DNA from: Methylomarinum sp. Ch1-1
Lineage (GTDB): Bacteria > Pseudomonadota > Gammaproteobacteria > Methylococcales > Methylomonadaceae
NCBI RefSeq assembly: GCF_030717995.2
Contig: NZ_CP157743.1
Location: forward strand, 992,001-1,056,000
Length of the DNA stretch: 64,000 nucleotides
Direction: 5' to 3'
In this document: in pieces, positions 25,753-34,900 of the stretch
Numbering within the stretch: position 1 is the first letter of the stretch
Layout: every line of letters starts with the position of its first letter
Translations under genes and position numbers: made by a program
The notes under the pieces: model-generated
Seen by the model: the letters and a program-made list of their open reading frames with translations, nothing else
Databases searched by the model: none
Told to the model about the DNA's origin: nothing

Positions 25753-25801
25753 CAACCGGCCGGGCCGGAGGATAAATGCGCCATGCGCAGGGAATGAATG
25801 G

Positions 25802-26506
25802 ATGAAAAACCGCATCAGTTTTCGTTTATGGGGCCGTTACGCCCTGTTTACCGACCCCATCACCAAGATAGGCGGCGAGAAATGCTCCTATCATCTGCCG
25901 ACCTACGAAGCCATCAAGGGCGTGCTCAAATCCATCTACTGGAAACCGACAATCATCTGGTATGTCGACAAAGTGCGGGTCATGAAGCCCTTGCGCACCC
26001 AAACCAAAGGCACCAAGCCGCTGGTCTGGGGCGGCGGTAATTCGCTGGCGATCTACACCTTTTTGCGCGATGTGGAATATCAGGTCGAAGCCCATTTCGA
26101 ATGGAATGAGCATCGCCCGGAACTGGCCGCCGACCGCATCGACGGCAAGCATTACAATATTGCCAAACGCATGCTGGAAAAAGGCGGCCGCCAGGATATC
26201 TTTCTCGGCGTCCGCGATTGTCAGGGCTACATCGAACCGTGCGAATTCGGAACGGGACAAGGCGCCTACGACGACATCGACGAACTGGGTTTCGGCTTGA
26301 TGTTTCACAGCTTCGCCTATCCCGACGAAAGCGGCGGCGACGCCCTGCATAGCCAGTTCTGGCAAGCCACGCTCAAACACGGCATTGTGGAATTTCCAAG
26401 ACCGGAGCACTGCGCGATCAGCCGCTTGGTCAGGCCGATGAGCGTCAAACCGTTTGGCATCGGCGATAATCTGCAAGGAGTCGACGACACGGAGGCCGAG
26501 TTATGA
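25802..26506 (+). CDS. cas5c: Cas5c (Cas5d) crRNA-processing endoribonuclease
   Basis: In subtype I-C this Cas5 variant replaces Cas6, cutting the repeat in pre-crRNA and capping the 5' handle in Cascade. The 234-residue protein begins MKNRISFRLWGRYALFTDPITKIGGEKCSYHLPTYEA. The catalytic triad known from the Bacillus halodurans enzyme (Tyr46, Lys116, His117) falls at exactly the same positions here: Tyr46 in IYW and Lys116-His117 in DGKHYNIAKRML. The open frame extends upstream into cas3; ATG at 25802 is the family start. It overlaps cas8c by four bases (ATGA). Confidence 0.95.
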   Translation: MKNRISFRLWGRYALFTDPITKIGGEKCSYHLPTYEAIKGVLKSIYWKPTIIWYVDKVRVMKPLRTQTKGTKPLVWGGGNSLAIYTFLRDVEYQVEAHFEWNEHRPELAADRIDGKHYNIAKRMLEKGGRQDIFLGVRDCQGYIEPCEFGTGQGAYDDIDELGFGLMFHSFAYPDESGGDALHSQFWQATLKHGIVEFPRPEHCAISRLVRPMSVKPFGIGDNLQGVDDTEAEL

Positions 26507-28494
26507 GCTGGATGGAAAAGCTTTATCGAACTTATGAAGCAGGCATTCGGTTGGATTTGAAACCTGAAGATCGATTGATGCCAATTAGCCACACCTTGCA
26601 AAATGCCCACATCAACATCGTCATCGATGGCGAAGGCAACTTCAAGCGGGCGTTTGTGCTGGAAAAGACTCAGATTGTTTTGCCGGCGACCGAAAAGTCC
26701 GCCGGCCGTAGCAGTGGCGAGGCGCCGCACCCCTTGGCGGACAAAATTCAATATGTCGCCAAGGATTACCCAGATTTTGGCGGCAAGAAAAAAGCCTATT
26801 TCGAGGGGTATCGAAAACAATTACTAGACTGGTGTGAATCAGGGCAAAGCCACGCAAAGGTGGAGGCCGTTTATCGCTACATCGCTAAAGGTACTGTAGT
26901 GGCCGATTTGATTGCAAAACGCGTTTTGCATGCCGACGCCCACAACGTGTTGTTGACTCGTTGGCCGGAAGATGCCGATTCCGAGCCGCCCGCGCTATTC
27001 AAAGTTTTGCCAAAGGAGAAGGGGGCGTTGGATCAAGGCAATGCGCTGGTCTGTTGGTCGGTCGAAAATGCCGGCGATCCACAGGCCGATACCTGGAAGG
27101 ATCAATCCATACAAACAGCTTGGATAGCCTACGACAACCAGCAGGCAAACGACTCCGGTTTGTGTTTCGTGAGCGGAGACGAAAAAGCTTTATCGGTCAA
27201 TCACCCGGCCAAAATTCGCCATACCGGCGACAAGGCCAAACTGATTTCTTCCAACGACAGCAGCGGTTACACCTTTCGCGGCAGGTTTTTAGATGAAACG
27301 CAAGCTTGTGGCATCGGCTACGAGACATCGCAAAAAGCGCATAATGCCTTGCGCTGGCTGGTTGCCCGACAAGGGTTTAGAAACGGCGACCAAGCTTATG
27401 TCGCCTGGGCCGTGTCCGGCAAGAAAATTCCGCAGCCCTTGGCCGATTCATTCTGGTTGATGACCGCCGACGAAGAAGACTTGGATGAGGTCGAAGAAAC
27501 CGAACCGGAAAAAACGCAAACAACGATCGACCATAGCCTTGATACCGGTCAATCCTACGCCGAGCAACTAAGGCATTACATGGCCGGTTACGCCGCCAAG
27601 CTGGACCATCACGAACAAATCACCATCATGGGCATAGATTCGGCGACGCCGGGGCGGATGGGCATCGTTTATTACCGGGAGATGGTGGGCCCCGAATTCC
27701 TGGACCGTTTGGAAAACTGGCACCGGCAATTCGCCTGGCCGCAGCGGCATAGCCGCAAGTTGACCGACGCAACCGGCAAGAAACCAAAAACGCAAGTGTT
27801 TTGGCCTATCAGTTCGCCGGTTCCCAAGGACATCGCAGTCGCCGCATACGGCGAAAACGTCGACGACACGTTGAAGAAAAAAGTCATCGAACGCTTGCTG
27901 CCTTGCATCATCGACGGCCAGCCGTTTCCAAGAGATTTGCTCGAAAACTGTATACGCAAGGCCTGCAACCGCACTGCTTATTCCAGCGACAAACACTGGT
28001 TGTGGGAGAAGAACCTCGGCATCACTTGCGCGTTGTTCAGGGGATTCTACGTCCGGCACCCTCATCGAAATCTACGGAGAGACTATTCCATGGCATTAGA
28101 AGAAGATTACGCGGCCCGCGATTATTTATACGGTCGTTTACTGGCAATCGCCGAATACATTGAAGAAATAGCATTGAATATCGGCGGCGAAAAACGCCCG
28201 ACTACGGCGGCGCGTTTGATGCAACGTTTCGCCGACCGTCCATTTGAAACCTGGCGCACGATCGAACTGGCCCTGCAACCCTATATGCAACGGCTACGCG
28301 TATCGCGAGGCGGCTTCTTGACCAACCGGCTCAAGGAAATCGACGCTATTAAAGCCATGTTCGACCGGCAAGAGTTTACTAGCAGACAACGACTGTCCGG
28401 TGAATTCCTGCTCGGCTACCATTGTCAACGCCACCACTTTAGACACAAATCCGATCTACCCGAAGGAACCCCAGAATCAGGAGAATCTGCATGA
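26503..28494 (+). CDS. cas8c: Cas8c (Csd1), large subunit of I-C Cascade
   Basis: The large Cascade subunit for PAM recognition and Cas3 recruitment; 663 residues. It has the expected Csd1 features: MSWMEKLYRTYEA at the start, HPLADKIQYV, LVARQGFRNGDQAYVAWAVSGK, a central DSATPGRMGIVYYREM, and a helical C-terminus (RRDYSMALEEDYAARDYLYGRLLAIAEYIEE... RLSGEFLLGYHCQRH). It overlaps cas5c and cas7c by ATGA at each end. An internal start near the 3' end is likely to produce the separate small subunit Cas11c. Confidence 0.95.
   Translation: MSWMEKLYRTYEAGIRLDLKPEDRLMPISHTLQNAHINIVIDGEGNFKRAFVLEKTQIVLPATEKSAGRSSGEAPHPLADKIQYVAKDYPDFGGKKKAYFEGYRKQLLDWCESGQSHAKVEAVYRYIAKGTVVADLIAKRVLHADAHNVLLTRWPEDADSEPPALFKVLPKEKGALDQGNALVCWSVENAGDPQADTWKDQSIQTAWIAYDNQQANDSGLCFVSGDEKALSVNHPAKIRHTGDKAKLISSNDSSGYTFRGRFLDETQACGIGYETSQKAHNALRWLVARQGFRNGDQAYVAWAVSGKKIPQPLADSFWLMTADEEDLDEVEETEPEKTQTTIDHSLDTGQSYAEQLRHYMAGYAAKLDHHEQITIMGIDSATPGRMGIVYYREMVGPEFLDRLENWHRQFAWPQRHSRKLTDATGKKPKTQVFWPISSPVPKDIAVAAYGENVDDTLKKKVIERLLPCIIDGQPFPRDLLENCIRKACNRTAYSSDKHWLWEKNLGITCALFRGFYVRHPHRNLRRDYSMALEEDYAARDYLYGRLLAIAEYIEEIALNIGGEKRPTTAARLMQRFADRPFETWRTIELALQPYMQRLRVSRGGFLTNRLKEIDAIKAMFDRQEFTSRQRLSGEFLLGYHCQRHHFRHKSDLPEGTPESGESA
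28090..28494 (+). CDS. cas11c: Predicted Cas11c small subunit from an internal start in cas8c
   Basis: In characterised I-C systems a separate small subunit is translated from within cas8c and lines the Cascade belly. Here an in-frame ATG at 28090 is preceded by GGAGAG at a good distance. It opens a 134-residue helical product beginning MALEEDYAARDYLYGRLLAIAEYIEE. Size, position and helical composition match the known Cas11c. The internal start is inferred from the ribosome-binding site and from knowledge of other I-C systems. Confidence 0.75.
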   Translation: MALEEDYAARDYLYGRLLAIAEYIEEIALNIGGEKRPTTAARLMQRFADRPFETWRTIELALQPYMQRLRVSRGGFLTNRLKEIDAIKAMFDRQEFTSRQRLSGEFLLGYHCQRHHFRHKSDLPEGTPESGESA

Positions 28495-29339
28495 GCGCAT
28501 TGAGCCATAAAATCGATTTCGCGATCATATTCAACGTCAAACACGCCAACCCCAACGGCGATCCGCTGAACGGCAACCGGCCCCGCACCGACTATGACGG
28601 TTACGGCGAAATCACCGATGTTTGTCTGAAACGCAAAATCCGCGACCGCTTGCAAGGCGAGGGTCGGTCGATTTTCGTGCAATCCGACGAAAAAAAGACC
28701 GACGGCATGACCAGCTTGAAACACCGGGCGGAAGCAGAACCGCCTATCGGGTTGGGCAAGGATGCCTTTAAAGCCAAGAAACAAAGCAAGGATATCACCG
28801 CTCGTCTAGCGTGCGATAAATGGCTGGATGTGCGCGCTTTCGGCCAGGTATTCGCGTTCGGCAAGGAAACCGACGCCGCCGGCGTGTCGATCGCGATACG
28901 CGGCCCGGTGACCATACAGTCGGCGTTCAGCATCGAGCCGGTCAGCATCACCAGCACCCAAATCACCAAAAGCGTCAACAGCGAAGGCGACGGCAGCAAA
29001 AAAGGCGCCGACACGATGGGCATGAAACACCGGGTCGACCAGGCAGTGTATGTAGCTTACGGCGCGATGACCCCGCAATTGGCCGAGAAAACCGGTTTCA
29101 GCGATGACGATGCCGAATCGATCAAGTCCGTGCTGCCAAGATTATTCGAGGGCGACGCCTCGTCAGCGCGGCCGGAAGGCTCGATGGCGGTTAACAATCT
29201 CATTTGGTGGCAGCATAATAGCAAGTCCGGTCAATATTCGTCGGCCAAGGTGCATCAAAGTTTGCGCGTCAATCCGGACGGCAGTTTTGAGCTGGACGAA
29301 TTGGATGGTTTACAAGCGGAAATCATCGACGGTTTTTAA
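28491..29339 (+). CDS. cas7c: Cas7c (Csd2), Cascade backbone subunit
   Basis: The repeated backbone protein that binds crRNA; 282 residues with a RAMP-type RRM fold. Family signatures are IDFAIIFNVKHANPNGDPLNGNRPRTDYDGYGEITDVCLKRKIRDRLQ at the N-terminus, KWLDVRAFGQVFAF in the middle, SVNSEG and MGMKHRVDQAVYVAYG. It overlaps cas8c by four bases. In standard I-C operons cas4 follows directly; here a hicBA pair intervenes, starting 21 bases after the cas7c stop. Confidence 0.95.
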   Translation: MSALSHKIDFAIIFNVKHANPNGDPLNGNRPRTDYDGYGEITDVCLKRKIRDRLQGEGRSIFVQSDEKKTDGMTSLKHRAEAEPPIGLGKDAFKAKKQSKDITARLACDKWLDVRAFGQVFAFGKETDAAGVSIAIRGPVTIQSAFSIEPVSITSTQITKSVNSEGDGSKKGADTMGMKHRVDQAVYVAYGAMTPQLAEKTGFSDDDAESIKSVLPRLFEGDASSARPEGSMAVNNLIWWQHNSKSGQYSSAKVHQSLRVNPDGSFELDELDGLQAEIIDGF

Positions 29340-29360
29340 CAAACGAGGTGAGGTATCGAC

Positions 29361-29570
29361 ATGAAATATCAAGTGATCCTAGAACACTCGGAAGAAGGCG
29401 TGGCCGCATCCGTGCCCTGCCTTCCCGGATGCCACTCCCAGGGCTCGACCGAGCAGGAAGCCTTGCGGAATATCGCCGAAGCGATTGCCGATTATCTGGC
29501 GGTGGTGAAGGAACTGACCAAGGACAAAATCGTCAAGGAAGTCGAAGTGCCGGAGGAGCATGTTGCCTAA
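29361..29570 (+). CDS. hicB: HicB-family antitoxin inside the cas operon
   Basis: A 69-residue protein with the HicB partial RNase H-like fold: MKYQVILEHSEEGVAASVPCLPGCHSQG, then TEQEALRNIAEAIADYL. It is the minimal form without a C-terminal DNA-binding domain, so autoregulation through its own operator is unlikely. A purine-rich ribosome-binding site (GAGGTGAGG) precedes it. It overlaps hicA by 11 bases. Location between cas7c and cas4, on the same strand with tight spacing, implies transcription with the cas genes. The antitoxin role is assigned from the family. Confidence 0.85.
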   Translation: MKYQVILEHSEEGVAASVPCLPGCHSQGSTEQEALRNIAEAIADYLAVVKELTKDKIVKEVEVPEEHVA

Positions 29571-29775
29571 ACTGGACGGCGTCAAACATTTGCAGGCCGT
29601 ACGAGCCCTGGAAAAAGCTGGCTTCAGGATCGCCCGGCAAGGAAAACATATTGTCATGACCAACGGCAGCCGGATCATCACGATTCCCCGGCACAACCCG
29701 GTCAACGCGATCACGATGGGTAATATTGTTCGGGACGCCGGGTTGAGCAACGATGAATTCAAAAAACTACTCTAG
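29560..29775 (+). CDS. hicA: HicA-family mRNA interferase toxin inside the cas operon
   Basis: A 71-residue protein with a double-stranded RNA-binding-like fold of the HicA family. The first helix is HLQAVRALEKAGF, then RQGKHIVM, where His30 sits at the catalytic position. PRHNPVNAITMGNIVRDAGLSNDEFKKLL closes the protein. HicA toxins cleave mRNAs to arrest growth and are neutralised by HicB. The order is antitoxin first, toxin second, the reverse of the classical hicA-hicB order but seen in many loci. Cas4 starts 14 bases after its stop. Confidence 0.85.
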   Translation: MLPKLDGVKHLQAVRALEKAGFRIARQGKHIVMTNGSRIITIPRHNPVNAITMGNIVRDAGLSNDEFKKLL

Positions 29776-29789
29776 AGCGAGCAACATCC

Positions 29790-30413
29790 ATGGAACCGGA
29801 ACCCATCTTCATCTCCCGCCTGCAACATTATCTGTACTGCCCGCGCCAATTCGCGTTGATCGAGTTGGAGGATGTTTGGCTGGAAAACCAATTTACCGCC
29901 GAAGGCCAAGTGCTGCACCAGCGCGTCGACCAGGCCGATAAGGAAACGCGCGGCGATATCCGCACGGTGCGCGCGCTGCGTTTGGCGCATGCCGCGTTAG
30001 GTATCGAAGGCGTGGCGGACGTCGTGGAATACCACCGTCTTGCGGACGGAACGGAACGGCCTTATCCGGTCGAATACAAGCGCGGAAAACCCAAGGCGCA
30101 CCGGGCCGACGACGTGCAACTGTGCGCCCAGGCCTTGTGCCTGGAAGACATGGAAGGCGTAAGCGTGCCGGAAGGCGCGTTGTTTTACGGTTCGGTGCGG
30201 CGGAGGCATCGGGTCGTTTTCGACGACGCCTTGCGCGAACTGACCTTGCAAACCGTTCAGGCATGCCGTGAGATTGTGCAAAACAAACAAACCCCCAAGG
30301 CCGCGTATCAGGCCAAGAAATGCCGGCACTGTTCGCTGCTGGAACAATGCCATCCGCAACACTTCAGCCGCTCGGCCTCGGCATGGTTGGCGGCGCAATT
30401 GGCGGAGGAATAA
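29790..30413 (+). CDS. cas4: Cas4 (PAM-processing adaptation nuclease)
   Basis: A RecB-family exonuclease with an iron-sulfur cluster that trims prespacers and enforces PAM and orientation with Cas1-Cas2; 207 residues. Four cluster cysteines are visible: Cys17 in HYLYCPRQFAL, and Cys178, Cys181 and Cys187 in KCRHCSLLEQCHPQHF. RecB nuclease residues lie in YPVEYKRGKPKAHRADDVQLCAQALCLEDM. The start lies 14 bases after hicA and the stop is two bases before cas1. Confidence 0.94.
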   Translation: MEPEPIFISRLQHYLYCPRQFALIELEDVWLENQFTAEGQVLHQRVDQADKETRGDIRTVRALRLAHAALGIEGVADVVEYHRLADGTERPYPVEYKRGKPKAHRADDVQLCAQALCLEDMEGVSVPEGALFYGSVRRRHRVVFDDALRELTLQTVQACREIVQNKQTPKAAYQAKKCRHCSLLEQCHPQHFSRSASAWLAAQLAEE

Positions 30414-30415
30414 GC

Positions 30416-31450
30416 ATGCGCCCCTTGCGCAATGTCATCTACATTCAAACCCAGAATGCCTGGGTGCATAAGGACAACGACAATTTGGTGATGAAGGTCG
30501 ACGGCGAACTGAAAGCCCGGGTGCCTATTCACAAACTGCAAGGCTTGGTCTGTTTCGGCCAGGTCAGCATTTCCCCGTATTTGATGGCGCATTGCGCCGA
30601 AAACGGCGTCACCATCACCTATCTGAACCAGTTCGGCAAATTCCTGGCCCGCGTCGAGGGGCCGGTCAGCGGCAACGTTCTGCTGCGGCGCACCCAGCAC
30701 CTGACAGGCGCCGATCGCGGCAAAAGCGTCGTCATTGCCCGAACCCTGTTGTGCGGCAAGCTTTACAATCAACGCGCGGTGCTGAAACGCTATTTGCGCG
30801 ACTATGGCGATAAACCCGATGCCGAAGCGATGGCGGCGGAACTGGGGACGGCGGAAAAACGCGTGGCCCGCTGCCTGCATCAGCTTGCCGATTGCGATAC
30901 GATCGATACGTTGATGGGTCGTGAAGGGGAAGCCGCGCAAGTCTATTTCGGCGTGTTCCGGCATCTGATCCGCAAGCCCGGTTTTTCCTTCGATGCCCGC
31001 CGGCGCCGTCCGCCGACCGACCCGGTCAATGCCTTGTTGTCGTTTTGTTATACGCTGCTGATTCACGATTGCCGTTCGGCATTGGAAACGACCGGTCTCG
31101 ATCCGGCCAGCGGTTTTCTGCATCAATTGCGCAGCGGACGGCCCTCGCTGGCCTTGGACTTGGCCGAAGAGTTCCGTCCCATCGTCGATCGTTTCGTGCT
31201 GTCGCTGATCAATAAACGTCAGTTGGGCGTTAAAGACTTCGAAACCTGGCCCAACGGCTCGGTGACATTGAAGGAAGAGCCACGCCGCACTTTGCTGGCG
31301 GCCTGGCAAGAGCGTAAGCAGGATAACTTGAGACATCCCTGGTTCGAGGAATCGGTGCCGGTCGGCATGTTGCCCTGGCTGCAGGCCCAGATTCTGGCCA
31401 GACACCTGCGCGGCGACTGCGACAGTTATGTGCCGTTTTTATGGAAATAA
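30416..31450 (+). CDS. cas1: Cas1 integrase (subtype I-C)
   Basis: The catalytic subunit of the spacer-integration complex; 344 residues. Signatures are MRPLRNVIYIQTQNAWVHKDNDNL at the start, EGEAAQVYFGVFR with the catalytic Glu, FCYTLLIHDCRSALE, and LDPASGFLHQLRSGRPSLALDLAEEFRP with the catalytic His and Asp. The open frame extends back into cas4, but ATG at 30416 directly after the cas4 stop is the family start. Confidence 0.96.
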   Translation: MRPLRNVIYIQTQNAWVHKDNDNLVMKVDGELKARVPIHKLQGLVCFGQVSISPYLMAHCAENGVTITYLNQFGKFLARVEGPVSGNVLLRRTQHLTGADRGKSVVIARTLLCGKLYNQRAVLKRYLRDYGDKPDAEAMAAELGTAEKRVARCLHQLADCDTIDTLMGREGEAAQVYFGVFRHLIRKPGFSFDARRRRPPTDPVNALLSFCYTLLIHDCRSALETTGLDPASGFLHQLRSGRPSLALDLAEEFRPIVDRFVLSLINKRQLGVKDFETWPNGSVTLKEEPRRTLLAAWQERKQDNLRHPWFEESVPVGMLPWLQAQILARHLRGDCDSYVPFLWK

Positions 31451-31465
31451 CCGGAGTTCCTGACG

Positions 31466-31756
31466 ATGATGATTTTGGTGACTTACGATGTCAGTTTTAA
31501 AACCGAAACGGGACCAAAGCGTTTGCGTCGCATCGCAAAATTGTGTCAAGTATTCGGCCAACGAGTACAATATTCCGTGTTCGAAATCGACGTGGACATG
31601 GCGCAATGGACGCAATTGAAAAACGATTTGATAGACGTCATGGATCCGGATGAAGACAGTTTGCGCTTTTATTACCTGGGCAACAATTGGAAGCGCAAAG
31701 TGGAGCATATCGGCGCCAAGAAATCCCTGGATTTAGACGGCTTGCTGTTGATGTGA
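31466..31756 (+). CDS. cas2: Cas2 adaptation protein
   Basis: A 96-residue ferredoxin-fold protein that bridges Cas1 dimers during spacer integration. It begins MMILVTYDVSF with the conserved Asp in TYDV, followed by KRLRRIAKLCQVFGQRVQYSVFEIDV and DSLRFYYLG. It is the last cas gene, 15 bases after cas1, and is followed by the CRISPR leader. Confidence 0.96.
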   Translation: MMILVTYDVSFKTETGPKRLRRIAKLCQVFGQRVQYSVFEIDVDMAQWTQLKNDLIDVMDPDEDSLRFYYLGNNWKRKVEHIGAKKSLDLDGLLLM

Positions 31757-31934
31757 TGCGCGAACCCCAAGCGCGCATAAAATCCCCTTAGTTCTCGCAC
31801 TGCCATTAAATCATTGAACAACAGTCATTTCTCAGAATTACGCATTATCGATTACAATGTATTTCGCGTTGAATGGGTTGATTCGCGAATGCAAGGTATT
31901 TTTGTCTTACAAATCAACCGACAATAGCAGCGCG
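31757..31934 (+). promoter_or_regulatory. CRISPR leader
   Basis: 178 bases between cas2 and the first intact repeat. The stretch is more AT-rich than its neighbours and has a possible -10 element TACAAT at 31853-31858. Leader polarity is supported by the decayed terminal repeat at the far end of the array. No ORF here is credible. Confidence 0.75.
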
Positions 31935-34900
31935 GTCGCGCCCCACGCGGGCGCGTGGATTGAAACGACCCGCCTTTGATCAAAATGACTTTATTGGCCG
32001 TCGCGCCCCACGCGGGCGCGTGGATTGAAACATGTTTATGGTGCGATTTATGCGCCGGGTCGGTGTCGCGCCCCACGCGGGCGCGTGGATTGAAACGGCC
32101 AAATGCCTCGGCAAATAGGCTGCGCCGAGTCGCGCCCCACGCGGGCGCGTGGATTGAAACGTGGTATCTGCTGCGCAAAGTACAGTAATTCATGTCGCGC
32201 CCCACGCGGGCGCGTGGATTGAAACAGCTTGTCAATCAGCTGTTTCAGTTCGCCCACCGTCGCGCCCCACGCGGGCGCGTGGATTGAAACTGAGTATGTC
32301 CGAACGCCCTGTTGGCGTTATCGGGTCGCGCCCCACGCGGGCGCGTGGATTGAAACTCTATCTGCTTCGACGTGAATGTGATCAAATCGTCGCGCCCCAC
32401 GCGGGCGCGTGGATTGAAACCTTGTTGACCGCAGCATGCTCGGCCAGATTCAGTCGCGCCCCACGCGGGCGCGTGGATTGAAACACTGAAAGGCAGATCC
32501 TGGGCATGCCTTTCCTTGGTCGCGCCCCACGCGGGCGCGTGGATTGAAACTTTTTGCAGGTTTCTGCGTCTTATGGAGGCGAGTCGCGCCCCACGCGGGC
32601 GCGTGGATTGAAACCGTCGAATTAGAATCCATATCAGTGGAACGCAAAGTCGCGCCCCACGCGGGCGCGTGGATTGAAACCCTGTCCGCACTGCGGCACA
32701 TTGCAAACCCTGGTCGCGCCCCACGCGGGCGCGTGGATTGAAACACATATCAGGGAGCAGGCGGCCGGGCGGGCAACGTCGCGCCCACGCGGGCGCGTGG
32801 ATTGAAACTCTGTTCGAGTGGCTGGCGGGGCTAATTTGTTGTCGCGCCCACGCGGGCGCGTGGATTGAAACGGCGCTATCGGGCGGGGTTGTGATGGTGA
32901 TGAGGTCGCGCCCACGCGGGCGCGTGGATTGAAACACCGCCTGGCTGATGAAGGCCACCCCATCCAGCGTCGCGCCCACGCGGGCGCGTGGATTGAAACA
33001 GAAACTACGGGTTAGCCAAGAACGTGCCAGGCGTCGCGCCCACGCGGGCGCGTGGATTGAAACGATTTCCTCCGCCAGCTGCCGCGCGTCCTGGCCGTCG
33101 CGCCCCACGCGGGCGCGTGGATTGAAACCACCACGGCATGATCACGCGGCAGTCGCATGGGTCGCGCCCCACGCGGGCGCGTGGATTGAAACCCTCTTGA
33201 GTCTTTTAAAAGAGTCATTGTGAAGTCGCGCCCCACGCGGGCGCGTGGATTGAAACCACCAGCTGCAGCAGGCAGGCTGGGAACCGGAGTCGCGCCCCAC
33301 GCGGGCGCGTGGATTGAAACACCAGGTGGATGAAGGCACCATCACCATTAAGCCGTCGCGCCCCACGCGGGCGCGTGGATTGAAACACCAGGTGTGACCG
33401 GAAAATGATGTGTTCAGCCGTCGCGCCCCACGCGGGCGCGTGGATTGAAACCATTGCCAGCCAGGAAAAAGCCAAAAAGAAATGTCGCGCCCCACGCGGG
33501 CGCGTGGATTGAAACACGTTCCTGTCGCACACGTTCGATTTCCTCCGGTCGCGCCCCACGCGGGCGCGTGGATTGAAACCCCCAACAACCACGAAACCGA
33601 AGACAACACCGTGTCGCGCCCCACGCGGGCGCGTGGATTGAAACACCATTGTTGAGCTTCTTTTCCGGAAACTGAAAGTCGCGCCCCACGCGGGCGCGTG
33701 GATTGAAACCTCTGGCGTCATTTCCACAGGCAATAAGTAAGGTCGCGCCCCACGCGGGCGCGTGGATTGAAACTGTGCCAATGATGCCATCTGAATCCAG
33801 AACCTGTCGCGCCCCACGCGGGCGCGTGGATTGAAACCTCAACCAGCTGGCCGGCGCTGACGTATCGGGCGTCGCGCCCCACGCGGGCGCGTGGATTGAA
33901 ACCCTGATACCTGGGATCTGGCTGACGCCCAGGCGTCGCGCTCCACGCGGGCGCGTGGATTGAAACATGAGGGGGCGACGAAAACCCGGCCGGAAACGGT
34001 CGCGCCCCACGCGGGCGCGTGGATTGAAACACCAGCGTAATGCCGATGCAATATGCCGCGCTCTGGTCGCGCCCCACGCGGGCGCGTGGATTGAAACCCG
34101 GTTAAACTTCTCCAGCAACGACTTAGTATCGTCGCGCCCCACGCGGGCGCGTGGATTGAAACAGGCGCGTCACCATCTTCACCGATCCAGTAACGTCGCG
34201 CCCCACGCGGGCGCGTGGATTGAAACCAGCTCAGCGTCATCCGTGTGTTTGCCGCGACAAGTCGCGCCCCACGCGGGCGCGTGGATTGAAACATTCCACA
34301 GTCCGTGCAGGTAATAAGATCGCCGTCGCGCCCCACGCGGGCGCGTGGATTGAAACTCAGGCCGGCAACTGCAAGGCGAGTTGTCCGGCGTCGCGCCCCA
34401 CGCGGGCGCGTGGATTGAAACGACACCGTCGAGGCGGAGGACCTGGCGCTGTATGGTCGCGCCCACGCGGGCGCGTGGATTGAAACCAGTTCACCAAGAC
34501 TAGAGGCCAGCAGGTCAACGTCGCGCTCCACGCGGGCGCGTGGATTGAAACGTTTATCTGCGCATTATCGTTGGTGCGGTCAAGTCGCGCTCCACGCGGG
34601 CGCGTGGATTGAAACTAGCACCTACGGCCTGAAAATATCTGGGCGGCCGTCGCGCCTCACGCGGGCGCGTGGATTGAAACCGTAACCAGGGCGGGGTTGC
34701 CAGGCGGTCCGACGTCGCGCCCCACGCGGGCGCGTGGATTGAAACCAGCAGATATGTTATTAGCTTGTTTTCCGGCGTCGTCGCGCCCCACGCGGGCGCG
34801 TGGATTGAAACCATCTTTTTGCGATTCCATTTTTCCGAAACCGTGTCGCGCCCCACGCGGGCGCGTGGATTGAAACGATACTTAGCTTCCTTTTTGCCTG

